Assembly (NCBI GenBank): GCA_030598425.1
Contig: JAUVPY010000079.1
Span: 1-8,611, forward strand
Direction of reading: 5' to 3'
Length of the DNA: 8,611 bases
Origin: Anaerolineae bacterium
Lineage (GTDB): Bacteria > Chloroflexota > Anaerolineae > 4572-78 > NAK82
Under the pieces are notes generated by a model. It had not been told where the DNA came from and searched no databases. It saw only the letters and a list, made by a program, of their open reading frames with translations. A program made the position numbers and the translations under genes. Below, in pieces: positions 1 through 5,448 of the stretch (positions within the stretch are counted from its first letter, which is position 1; each line of letters begins with the position of its first letter).

Positions 1-413
1 GTTGGCTGTTGAGTTGCTGGATCCGGCGGCGATGGGGCCAGTCGTGCGACCAGGCGCTTCACCTGGCCCTGAACAGGGGGCACTACGAGCGCGATTGGCA
101 CTTCTTGAAGAAAACGATCCAGATCTTTGACCTCTGTGGTGCAATGGGGGCAGGACTCTAGATGGTGCTTTGTGGCGGCCCCTTCATCGGCGGTGAGTAG
201 ACCCAGATGAAACTCGCCCAGAGTGTGAGCGTCGGGACATTCAACGCGGTGGAAAAGGATTCGCAGCGCCAATTGATCAGTGGCAAGAGCTAGAGCCCGT
301 TCTGCGCAGTAGGGGCACTGGTCGATGTGCTCAACGGCAATTTCGTCTGCTTCGCCGTCGCCATATGCAAGTAGCTCTTCCTCAGTGATCTCATCCGGTG
401 CAATACATTCCAT
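1..413 (-). CDS. Putative zinc-finger (zf-HC2-like) anti-sigma-type protein, N-terminal part
   Basis: The gene reads leftward from ATG at 413-411 and is still open at base 1, so only the first 137 residues are present. Two copies of a zinc-binding pattern are visible: Cys3 followed by His29-x3-Cys33-x2-Cys36, and Cys59 followed by His84-x3-Cys88-x2-Cys91. HxxxCxxC is the signature of zf-HC2 anti-sigma factors, which bind and hold a cognate sigma factor. A Pro-rich stretch begins near residue 110 (VVPP, then SPPDP at 128-132) and could be a linker to a missing C-terminal part. No membrane segment is seen in the visible portion. The sigma-like gene directly upstream on the same strand is its likely partner. 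A weak Shine-Dalgarno (TAGG, 8 nt upstream) and a perfect TATAAT -10 box at 455-450 favour this start. Anti-sigma function is inferred; a generic zinc-binding regulatory protein is the alternative. Confidence 0.72.
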   Translation of the reverse strand, partial: MECIAPDEITEEELLAYGDGEADEIAVEHIDQCPYCAERALALATDQLALRILFHRVECPDAHTLGEFHLGLLTADEGAATKHHLESCPHCTTEVKDLDRFLQEVPIALVVPPVQGQVKRLVARLAPSPPDPATQQP

Positions 414-564
414 CTCAATAACCTACCGTGTTGTTTATCATCTCTTGCCATTATAAACGGAAGAGTTAGATGTTTTCGCGCATGACTTGGTGGCGAGGTT
501 GATTACGTCGGACAAAACAAGTTTGCGCACAGCCGAAGGCTTCGCGGGTATTCGTTGCCAGCCA
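414..564. other. Gap between sigma-like and zinc-finger genes
   Basis: This 151-bp interval holds the -10 box at 450-455 and the leader of the zinc-finger gene. A short AGCC/GGCT hairpin (531-541) is present but has no U-run, so I do not call it a terminator. No convincing small gene is seen. Confidence 0.5.
450..455 (-). promoter_or_regulatory. Putative -10 box for the zinc-finger gene
   Basis: On the minus strand the bases read TATAAT, a perfect -10 hexamer, 37 bases before the start codon of the zinc-finger gene. That would give a leader of about 30 nt containing the weak Shine-Dalgarno. No good -35 hexamer is found at 16-18 bp, so an activator or an alternative sigma factor may be needed. 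It suggests that the zinc-finger gene can be transcribed separately from the sigma-like gene. Confidence 0.45.
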
Positions 565-1254
565 TTACTCGAGAAACTGGCGTAGCATCGGATTTCGACG
601 CAGACGATTAAGAAGATTGCGCTTAACTCGATAAACCTCATCCAGGCTTTCGTACTCGCTTGGGTAGACGGCGTAAATCTCCGAAGGCTTAAGGTCATAT
701 TCGTAAGAGCATCGTAGCACGATGATCTCTTTCTCGCTCCGCATCAATCCGACGACCATGTCCCAGAGACGAAGTCTCTCCAGTTCATCGGTGACGTATT
801 GCTCAATCAAAGGCGAATTAGGAGGGGGAAGGTTTGCCCAAATCTCCAGATTGAAGGTTATGAATTGGTTGCTCCGGGTGTGATCGATGATGACACTATG
901 GACACACATCTGGAAGTAACGTAGGAGGCTTGCCAAATCTTGGAACTGACTGAACTTCTTTGCATTCACAGCCGACCATATTCTATCAAAGGCGGAATTG
1001 ACGAAGAAGTCTACCTCTTCACCAGCCGCCCCCAGCCCACTGTGCCGGTTGACCCAACTGGCTACCAGGGGTTGATAGATTTGGAAGATTTTTTCCCAGG
1101 CATAGCTATTGCGATCGACAAAAGCGCGGCAGAATAGCTCGTAACAGTAACCTGTGTCGTGGTCTGCCCGGCTAAAGAACTTGGCGGTCTGGTCAGCGCA
1201 CTCATCTGCCAGCCGGTCCACATCGAGAAGACGGAGCTTTCTGTCACTCGTCAT
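565..1254 (-). CDS. Sigma-70 family-like RNA polymerase sigma factor
   Basis: With ATG at 1254 the protein has 229 residues. Residues 36-125 resemble sigma region 2: a helical stretch through YAWEKIFQIYQPLVASWV, an acidic VDFFVNSAFDRIWSAV segment (81-96), and LLRYFQMCVHSVIIDHTRS (110-128). Residues 157-220 resemble region 4, with LWDMVVGL, SEKEIIVLRC, LKPSEI and a basic KRNLLNRLRR end (211-220). This is the divergent sigma type I associate with Chloroflexota, often next to zf-HC2 proteins. It would direct RNA polymerase to a dedicated promoter set. The reading frame is open upstream to ATG 1425. I prefer 1254 because the putative promoter lies at 1345-1373, inside the longer version, and because the family typically begins near the LRLLDVDRLA segment. 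The Shine-Dalgarno before 1254 is weak (GAGAG). The region-4 helix-turn-helix is atypical, so DNA recognition may differ from standard sigma factors. Confidence 0.75.
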   Translation of the reverse strand: MTSDRKLRLLDVDRLADECADQTAKFFSRADHDTGYCYELFCRAFVDRNSYAWEKIFQIYQPLVASWVNRHSGLGAAGEEVDFFVNSAFDRIWSAVNAKKFSQFQDLASLLRYFQMCVHSVIIDHTRSNQFITFNLEIWANLPPPNSPLIEQYVTDELERLRLWDMVVGLMRSEKEIIVLRCSYEYDLKPSEIYAVYPSEYESLDEVYRVKRNLLNRLRRNPMLRQFLE

Positions 1255-1344
1255 ACGTGCTACTCTCTGGAGCAGTTGGATTTGGAGGTATTCACGAAAG
1301 GGTAGTACAACCGGCGTTGATGAGTTATTAATCGCATTAGGACT

Positions 1345-1373
1345 ATTGTACCATGGAAGTTTCCACCCTACAA
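1345..1373 (-). promoter_or_regulatory. Putative promoter of the sigma-like gene
   Basis: Read on the minus strand, TTGTAG (1373-1368) and TACAAT (1350-1345) are separated by exactly 17 bp. The -10 matches consensus at five of six positions; the -35 matches only in TTG. Transcription would begin near 1338, supporting a start codon downstream of 1425. The spacer contains a palindrome (see the 1346-1373 entry), so the promoter may be controlled by a dimeric regulator. Confidence 0.45.
1346..1373. repeat. Co-centred double palindrome, candidate operator in a divergent promoter region
   Basis: Two inverted repeats share one centre between bases 1359 and 1360: the inner TGGAA/TTCCA (1354-1358, 1361-1365) and the outer TTGTA/TACAA (1346-1350, 1369-1373), each spaced three bases from the other. 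Ten of fourteen half-site positions are symmetric. The outer arms coincide with -35/-10-like hexamers on both strands. This is the layout expected of an operator for a dimeric regulator governing two divergent genes. The regulator is unknown. Confidence 0.5.
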
Positions 1374-1374
1374 A
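1346..1374 (+). promoter_or_regulatory. Weak plus-strand promoter for the 1485 gene
   Basis: On the plus strand TTGTAC (1346-1351) and TACAAA (1369-1374) are also 17 bp apart and overlap the minus-strand promoter. The -10 matches four of six consensus positions. If used, it gives a leader of about 100 nt before the unrecognised gene at 1485. The symmetry of the site could produce this resemblance by itself, so confidence is low. Confidence 0.3.
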
Positions 1375-1484
1375 ATTAATAAAAGTTACAAAAAACCTGA
1401 GCGAAATCATGTGCGAAAACGCCATCGTCTTTCGTTTAGGTAGGTAGACTGGACAAGGGTGTTAGGCCGCTTGGTAGAGGAGCT

Positions 1485-1937
1485 ATGCCAACGTTATCCG
1501 TTAATCGCCTCTTGCCACCCGTACTCCTTCTCTCAGAATCAACGTTTGGACACCAGACAGGTCGGGCCCGGCTTGGGCCGGAGTTGGCGTCGCAGCGCAT
1601 CAATGAACCCTCTCATACCGGGCGACCGCCGTCAAAATCCGAAACCAAGCCGGAGACAGATCGGGACGTGGCCGGCGCCAGTCTCAACCAGCTTATGGAT
1701 GCGCTTAGCGCGGCCATCGTACGCGATGCTTGCATCAGCGGAGATCACGTTTTGGTGGCGTTGGCCGAGGCGGCGGTGCTGGAACGAGAATTGTCGACTA
1801 CGGTTCCTCGACGCTGGCGTGTACAGCAGGCCCTCGACGTGCTGCTCAAAATGGGGCCTCACGTCACGGCCGCCGTGACCGCTGTGCTGGACCACCCCCA
1901 GGCCAGGGCACAGGTCACCTGTATGTTTTCCGACTGA
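1485..1937 (+). CDS. Hypothetical protein, 150 aa
   Basis: I do not recognise the family. The frame from ATG 1485 gives 150 residues. The first 60 or so are Pro/Ser/Arg-rich and low in predicted structure. The remainder (about residues 66-150) looks like a small helical domain rich in Ala, Val and Leu (LMDALSAAIV, HVLVALAEAAVLEREL, VQQALDVLLKMG, VTAAVTAVL). Cysteines at Cys82 and near the C-terminus show no metal-binding spacing. Two facts support a real gene: a GAGGAG motif just before the ATG (spacing short) and an intrinsic terminator 25 bases after the stop. The true start could be internal because the N-terminal part is poorly protein-like. A competing frame starting at 1459 encodes an Arg/Ser/Trp-rich product that looks like a shadow. 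It diverges from the sigma-like gene across the palindromic promoter region, so shared control is possible. Confidence 0.5.
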   Translation: MPTLSVNRLLPPVLLLSESTFGHQTGRARLGPELASQRINEPSHTGRPPSKSETKPETDRDVAGASLNQLMDALSAAIVRDACISGDHVLVALAEAAVLERELSTTVPRRWRVQQALDVLLKMGPHVTAAVTAVLDHPQARAQVTCMFSD

Positions 1938-1962
1938 AGGATACTCTGGGATTCAGTGAGGG

Positions 1963-1985
1963 GTCACCTGAGAGGTGGCTTTTTT
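1963..1985 (+). terminator. Rho-independent terminator
   Basis: A 7-bp stem (GTCACCT at 1963-1969 with AGGTGGC at 1973-1979, one G-U pair) closes a 3-base GAG loop and is followed at once by six Ts (1980-1985). This is a canonical intrinsic terminator placed 25 bases after the stop of the 1485 gene. It separates that gene from the transporter operon. Confidence 0.85.
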
Positions 1986-2003
1986 GTTTCAGTACGTCTG
2001 TTT

Positions 2004-2032
2004 TTGATGGTATCGTAGCTCCATGATAGAAT
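2004..2032 (+). promoter_or_regulatory. Promoter of the transporter-birA operon
   Basis: TTGATG (2004-2009, four of six) and TAGAAT (2027-2032, five of six) are separated by 17 bp, directly after the terminator. Transcription would begin near 2039, downstream of the first in-frame ATG at 2031. This argues that the transporter starts at 2085 or 2097. Confidence 0.55.
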
Positions 2033-2084
2033 GGCTGTGCCCAGACATCCATCCGCTTCTCGTATTGGACCAAACTGGTGTGCG

Positions 2085-3404
2085 ATGGCAACTGAGATGC
2101 CGGACAAGGCATATCGTAAGATCATCAACTCGTGGGCCATGTACGATTGGGCCAACTCGGCCTTTGTCACTACCATTATGGCCGCTATGTTTCCCCCCTT
2201 CTACCGGTCATTGGTGATCTCTGCCGGCTTTGGTGAGCCAAATGCAACGGCCTTCTGGGCTTATACTACCTCGCTTGCGCTTTTCTTGATTGCAATTCTG
2301 GCCCCCGTGCTGGGAGCCATCTCCGACTACACCGGTGGAAAGAAGCGCTACATCGGTTTCTTCGCTGGATTAGGGATTCTGGCGACGGCGCTGTTCTTGT
2401 TCCTCGGGGATGATACGTTCGTCTTGGCTTCGATCCTCTTCATGTTGGGCAACGTAGGGTTCGCCGGGGCCAACATCTTCTACGAGTCGCTGCTGCCTCA
2501 CATCGCCAAGAAGGGCGACATCGACCAGATTTCGACGCGCGGCTACGCAGTAGGTTACCTGGGGGGCGGCATCTTGCTGGTCATTAACGTGCTGTGGTTC
2601 ATGAACCCGAATTGGTTCTTTATGCCTGGTAGCGGCTTTGCGTTGCGCGCTTCGTTCTTCAGCGTGGCAGTATGGTGGGCGGTCTTCTCCATCCCTCTAT
2701 TCCGCAATGTGCCCGAGCCGCCAGTCGTGCGATCCAGCCAAGAGCACGTAAACGTGGTGGGTGCCGGCTTTGGACGCGTGATTCACACGTTCCGCCGGAT
2801 TACGCAGTACAGGCAATTGTTGCTGTTCCTCATAGCCTTTTGGATATACAACGATGGAATTGGCACTATCATCAAAATGGCGACTGCTTACGGCGACGAG
2901 ATTGGCATCGGCTTGACGGATATGGTCATTGCCCTCATCATCACTCAGTTCGTCGGAATCCCTTTCTCCTTTGGGTTCGGTTGGCTTGCCCGACGCGTAG
3001 GCGCGAAGCGTTCGATCCTGATGGGGCTGGGGGTGTATACGATCATATCCATCGCCGGCTTCTTTATGCAGACTGCAACTCATTTTTACATTCTGGCCTT
3101 TGTGGTGGGAACGGTCCAGGGAGGTACACAGGCGCTCAGTCGGTCGCTCTACGGGGCTATGGTTCCCAAAAGCCAATCTGCTGCGTTCTTCGGCTTCTTC
3201 AGCACCAGCTCTAAGTTCGCCGGAATCGTCGGGCCGCTGCTGTTTGGGGTTGTCAGTCAGGTAGCTGGTGGGAGCCGGCTGAGTATTGTCTCGCTGGTCA
3301 TCTTCTTCATTGTGGGGGGCTTCTTGCTCACGCGTGTGGACGAACAAGAGGGGATGCGCGCGGCCCGGGAGGAGGATGCCGCATTCGCGCTGTCGGGGGC
3401 GTAA
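2085..3404 (+). CDS. MFS transporter, UMF1 / Atg22-like family
   Basis: This is a polytopic inner-membrane protein of 439 residues from ATG 2085, close to the usual size of the family, with about twelve hydrophobic segments. Family marks are the N-terminal SWAMYDWANSAF (residues 17-27) and GAISDYTGGKKR (77-88), the latter being the MFS loop 2-3 motif. The UMF1 family is related to fungal Atg22 amino-acid exporters of the vacuole; bacterial members are uncharacterised, so substrate export, perhaps of amino acids, is only inferred. The ATG at 2031 would add 18 residues, but it overlaps the predicted -10 box, and family proteins usually begin shortly before the YDWANS motif. The Shine-Dalgarno is weak at both starts. 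The stop codon is one base before the birA ATG, so the two genes are co-transcribed and probably translationally coupled. Confidence 0.85.
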   Translation: MATEMPDKAYRKIINSWAMYDWANSAFVTTIMAAMFPPFYRSLVISAGFGEPNATAFWAYTTSLALFLIAILAPVLGAISDYTGGKKRYIGFFAGLGILATALFLFLGDDTFVLASILFMLGNVGFAGANIFYESLLPHIAKKGDIDQISTRGYAVGYLGGGILLVINVLWFMNPNWFFMPGSGFALRASFFSVAVWWAVFSIPLFRNVPEPPVVRSSQEHVNVVGAGFGRVIHTFRRITQYRQLLLFLIAFWIYNDGIGTIIKMATAYGDEIGIGLTDMVIALIITQFVGIPFSFGFGWLARRVGAKRSILMGLGVYTIISIAGFFMQTATHFYILAFVVGTVQGGTQALSRSLYGAMVPKSQSAAFFGFFSTSSKFAGIVGPLLFGVVSQVAGGSRLSIVSLVIFFIVGGFLLTRVDEQEGMRAAREEDAAFALSGA

Positions 3405-3405
3405 C

Positions 3406-4308
3406 ATGGATGAAGTCTTTCCTCCTTCGTGGCAAGACGAGTTGAATTCCGCCGATACGATTCGGGCTGGACTAGGTACACGGTTCATTGGTCAAACGGT
3501 TTATTACTGGCCAGCCATCAACTCCACGAACGATGAACTGAAGCGCCTCGCGGAGGAGGGGGCGCCGGAAGGCACGCTTGCCATCACCGATGAACAACTG
3601 GCGGGTCGTGGGCGCCTGGAGCGGAAATGGATCGCACCGGCAGGCTCCAGCTTGCTTACGTCGTTGCTCTTCCGCCCGTCCTTCCTGGCTCCAAGCCAGG
3701 TGCAACAACTCACTATGATCTGTTCGCTGGCCGCTGTTGACGCTGTAGATAAAACCACCGGCCTGCGACCGACCCTGAAGTGGCCTAACGATCTGCTCCT
3801 GGAAGGCAAGAAACTGGCCGGCCTTTTGACGGAGCTAGGGTTTGCCCATATTATCTCCAACTCAGATGTGGGGAAGTCACCTTCAGACCGTCCCGGGGGG
3901 GAACATTCGGGGCGAGCAAACGCCTTAGCGTGGGTCGTCGTTGGAGTGGGGCTCAACGTAAACGTAGATTTCGGCTCGGGGTCGTTCCTCCGCGATCGGC
4001 CCGACTTGGCCGGGGGCGCTATCAGCCTGGCGATGGCGTTGGGACGACCCGTCCCGCGCCTGCAACTTTTGCAGAGCTATTTGACCGGCGTTGAGACTCG
4101 ATACGATGCATTGCGATCCGGGATCAGTCCCCACCAGGAGTGGGCTGCGCGATTGGCGACGATAGGACAGCACGTTTCCGTCCGCGCACCCGATGGTGTC
4201 TACCGAGGTGTGGCTGAGTCCGTGGATGAGACGGGCGCGTTGTTGCTCCGTCAGCCAGATGGCCAGCTAAAGCGCGTCCTGACCGGAGACGTAACCTTAC
4301 GTATGTGA
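3406..4308 (+). CDS. birA: Biotin--[acetyl-CoA-carboxylase] ligase, monofunctional
   Basis: The 300-residue protein activates biotin with ATP to biotinyl-AMP and transfers it to the conserved lysine of biotin carboxyl carrier domains in the cytoplasm. Motifs are clear: the adenylate loop AGRGRLERKW (66-75), KWPND (125-129), GKKLAGLL with the likely catalytic Lys136 (134-141), GVGLNVN (180-186), and a C-terminal SH3-like domain (about 255-300, ending LTGDVTLR). There is no N-terminal winged helix, so unlike E. coli BirA it should not repress biotin genes. A polar stretch at about 147-173 (SNSDVGKSPSDRPGGEHSGR) inserts before the VVVGVGLNV strand and is longer than in E. coli BirA. The start is ATG 3406, one base after the transporter stop; the frame is open upstream to 3286, but that part overlaps the transporter. 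No carboxylase or biotin gene is in the window. Confidence 0.92.
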   Translation: MDEVFPPSWQDELNSADTIRAGLGTRFIGQTVYYWPAINSTNDELKRLAEEGAPEGTLAITDEQLAGRGRLERKWIAPAGSSLLTSLLFRPSFLAPSQVQQLTMICSLAAVDAVDKTTGLRPTLKWPNDLLLEGKKLAGLLTELGFAHIISNSDVGKSPSDRPGGEHSGRANALAWVVVGVGLNVNVDFGSGSFLRDRPDLAGGAISLAMALGRPVPRLQLLQSYLTGVETRYDALRSGISPHQEWAARLATIGQHVSVRAPDGVYRGVAESVDETGALLLRQPDGQLKRVLTGDVTLRM

Positions 4309-4372
4309 GCCGATGGATTAACAGTTTACTCACATCGTGCGTGTGGTGGCCCATTCCGAAGCCCAACACACG
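4300..4372 (+). other. Two tandem stem-loops at the 3' end of birA
   Basis: The first stem pairs ATGTGAG (4303-4309) with CTCACAT (4329-4335) around a 19-base loop and includes the birA stop codon; it extends by three pairs across a one-base bulge. The second pairs CGTGTGGTGG (4340-4349) with CCAACACACG (4363-4372), one mismatch in ten, with a 13-base loop. Neither is followed by a T-run, so they are not canonical intrinsic terminators. They may protect the mRNA 3' end or act with a termination factor. Confidence 0.4.
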
Positions 4373-4427
4373 GCGAGGTCTGTTGTACGGGATGCTGCGC
4401 AATGTCTGTTTCATATTAAATAAACCG

Positions 4428-4547
4428 TGAAATCAATGTTGCATTCCTCCAGGCTTGTGGTATGATACCGGGCAGTTCAAAAGCTCATCGACCCAAATAA
4501 GACGTCGTTTCTGAGCGCTCGGCATATGACAAAGCTTCTTGATTTCA
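4428..4547. repeat. 9-bp inverted boxes flanking the promoter, candidate operators
   Basis: TGAAATCAA (4428-4436) and its exact complement TTGATTTCA (4539-4547) lie on either side of the promoter, with centres 111 bp apart. The first abuts the -35; the second is in the leader. A third half-like TTTCA (4409-4413) faces the first box. RpiR-type regulators often control their own promoters, so these are reasonable binding-site candidates, possibly for looping. The chance of such a pair in a region this size is not negligible. Confidence 0.3.
4439..4466 (+). promoter_or_regulatory. Extended -10 promoter of the regulator-dehydrogenase operon
   Basis: TTGCAT (4439-4444) precedes TATGAT (4461-4466) by 16 bp. 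TGG directly before the hexamer (4458-4460) makes an extended -10 (TGnTATGAT), which compensates for the weak -35. Transcription would start near 4473, leaving a leader of about 108 nt before the ATG at 4581. Confidence 0.6.
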
Positions 4548-4580
4548 TTAACCGGCAATCACGAGAATGAGGCTGCGGAG

Positions 4581-5444
4581 ATGGACGACACGCGCAGCCT
4601 GGAAGAGCGGATTGCCGCGTCGCTGAACAGGCTCAGTCCTAAACAAAAGAAGCTCGCACGCTTTGTGCTGGACAACAAGTATCTTGTATCCTTCGCTTCG
4701 GCCAATCAGGTCGGCGAGAACGTTGGTGCCAGTGCGGCGACTGTAGTTCGCTTTGCCCAGAGCTTGGGGTACAATGGTTTTTCTGGGCTGCGGACCGCAA
4801 TCCGTGAGGAATTGCCCACGTACCTGACCGCTGCGGAGCGCATCGAGAAACGACTGGTCAATCCCCCCAGCCCACACGATATCCCGCAACAAGTCTTCCA
4901 CACCGACATCAGCAACATCGAACGGACTGCAAGCAATCTGGATGAGGCCCACTTTAGTGCGGCCCTGGATGCTATTGTCGGGGCTGACCGGATTCTGATC
5001 GTGGGTTGTGGCCTTTCGGCGGCGGCGGTTTGGTTCTTAACCCATTCTCTGAAAGTCATCGGCTTTAACGTCCGGATGGACATTGACGGGGGTCTGTCTC
5101 TGGCGACGGAAATCGCCCAACTGCGTGAGGGCACGTTGATGATCGCCATTGATCTGTGGCGCTACACGCGCTCCACGGTGGAAGCGGTACACGCCAGCCG
5201 ACGTCAGGGGGCAACGGTTGTCGCCATCACGGACAGTGTCATGTCGCCCTTGGCCCGGTTCGCGGATTTCGTGTTGGAAGTTGCAACTGATGGAACAGGC
5301 CACAGCCTATCACCCACAGCCGTATTCTCACTGCTGAATGTGTTCATCGCGGCCTTGTCTTTTCGTTTGCCAGAACAGGTTATGGAAGCTCTACGTCGGG
5401 TAGATATTATGTATCGTACCCAAAACCTGTTGTTCAGGGAGTGA
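4581..5444 (+). CDS. MurR/RpiR family transcriptional regulator (HTH_6 + SIS)
   Basis: The 287-residue cytoplasmic regulator has the family's normal length and layout. An N-terminal HTH_6 domain (about 5-80) carries the recognition region ANQVGENVGASAATVVRFAQSLGY (41-64). A C-terminal SIS domain (about 125-265) has the phosphosugar-type loop GCGLS (142-146), the strand-loop IAIDLWRYTRST (188-199) and AITDSVMSPLARFADFVL (215-232). SIS domains in this family usually bind sugar phosphates. Here the neighbours are an opine-type dehydrogenase and a B12 mutase, so the effector may be different. ATG 4581 has a GAGG Shine-Dalgarno eight bases upstream. A TTG at 4539 in the same frame would add 14 residues, but it lies within the inverted box and has no good ribosome-binding site. 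The stop is four bases before the dehydrogenase start, so the two genes form an operon. Confidence 0.9.
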   Translation: MDDTRSLEERIAASLNRLSPKQKKLARFVLDNKYLVSFASANQVGENVGASAATVVRFAQSLGYNGFSGLRTAIREELPTYLTAAERIEKRLVNPPSPHDIPQQVFHTDISNIERTASNLDEAHFSAALDAIVGADRILIVGCGLSAAAVWFLTHSLKVIGFNVRMDIDGGLSLATEIAQLREGTLMIAIDLWRYTRSTVEAVHASRRQGATVVAITDSVMSPLARFADFVLEVATDGTGHSLSPTAVFSLLNVFIAALSFRLPEQVMEALRRVDIMYRTQNLLFRE

Positions 5445-5448
5445 AACG

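Larger units (their letters stand above)
4309..4580. other. Intergenic region between birA and the regulator gene
   Basis: The 272 bases hold the second half of the post-birA stem-loops, an AT-rich stretch at 4411-4427, the extended -10 promoter (4439-4466), and two oppositely oriented TGAAATCAA boxes. No small gene with a credible ribosome-binding site is seen. Confidence 0.55.

Noticed and set aside
528..546. Hairpin AGCC-GAA-GGCT as a terminator for the sigma-like gene
   Set aside because: Stem is only four or five pairs and no U-run follows on the minus strand.
1255..1425. N-terminal extension of the sigma-like protein to ATG 1425
   Set aside because: No Shine-Dalgarno before 1425, and the likely promoter and palindrome fall within this stretch; kept only as an alternative start.
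1154..1447. 97-residue plus-strand open frame over the start of the sigma-like gene
   Set aside because: Ser/Arg-rich product overlapping the better supported sigma-like coding region and its promoter; no family signal.
1933..1957. ACTGAA/TTCAGT inverted repeat as a riboswitch or attenuator with the terminator at 1963
   Set aside because: Only six pairs across a 13-base loop, overlapping the stop of the 1485 gene, with no conserved riboswitch features seen; the terminator is simply at the gene end.
2697..3488. 263-residue open frame on the minus strand
   Set aside because: Lies wholly opposite the transporter and birA, is rich in His, Arg and Glu without a recognisable domain, and has no ribosome-binding site; it is a shadow of strongly coding plus-strand genes.
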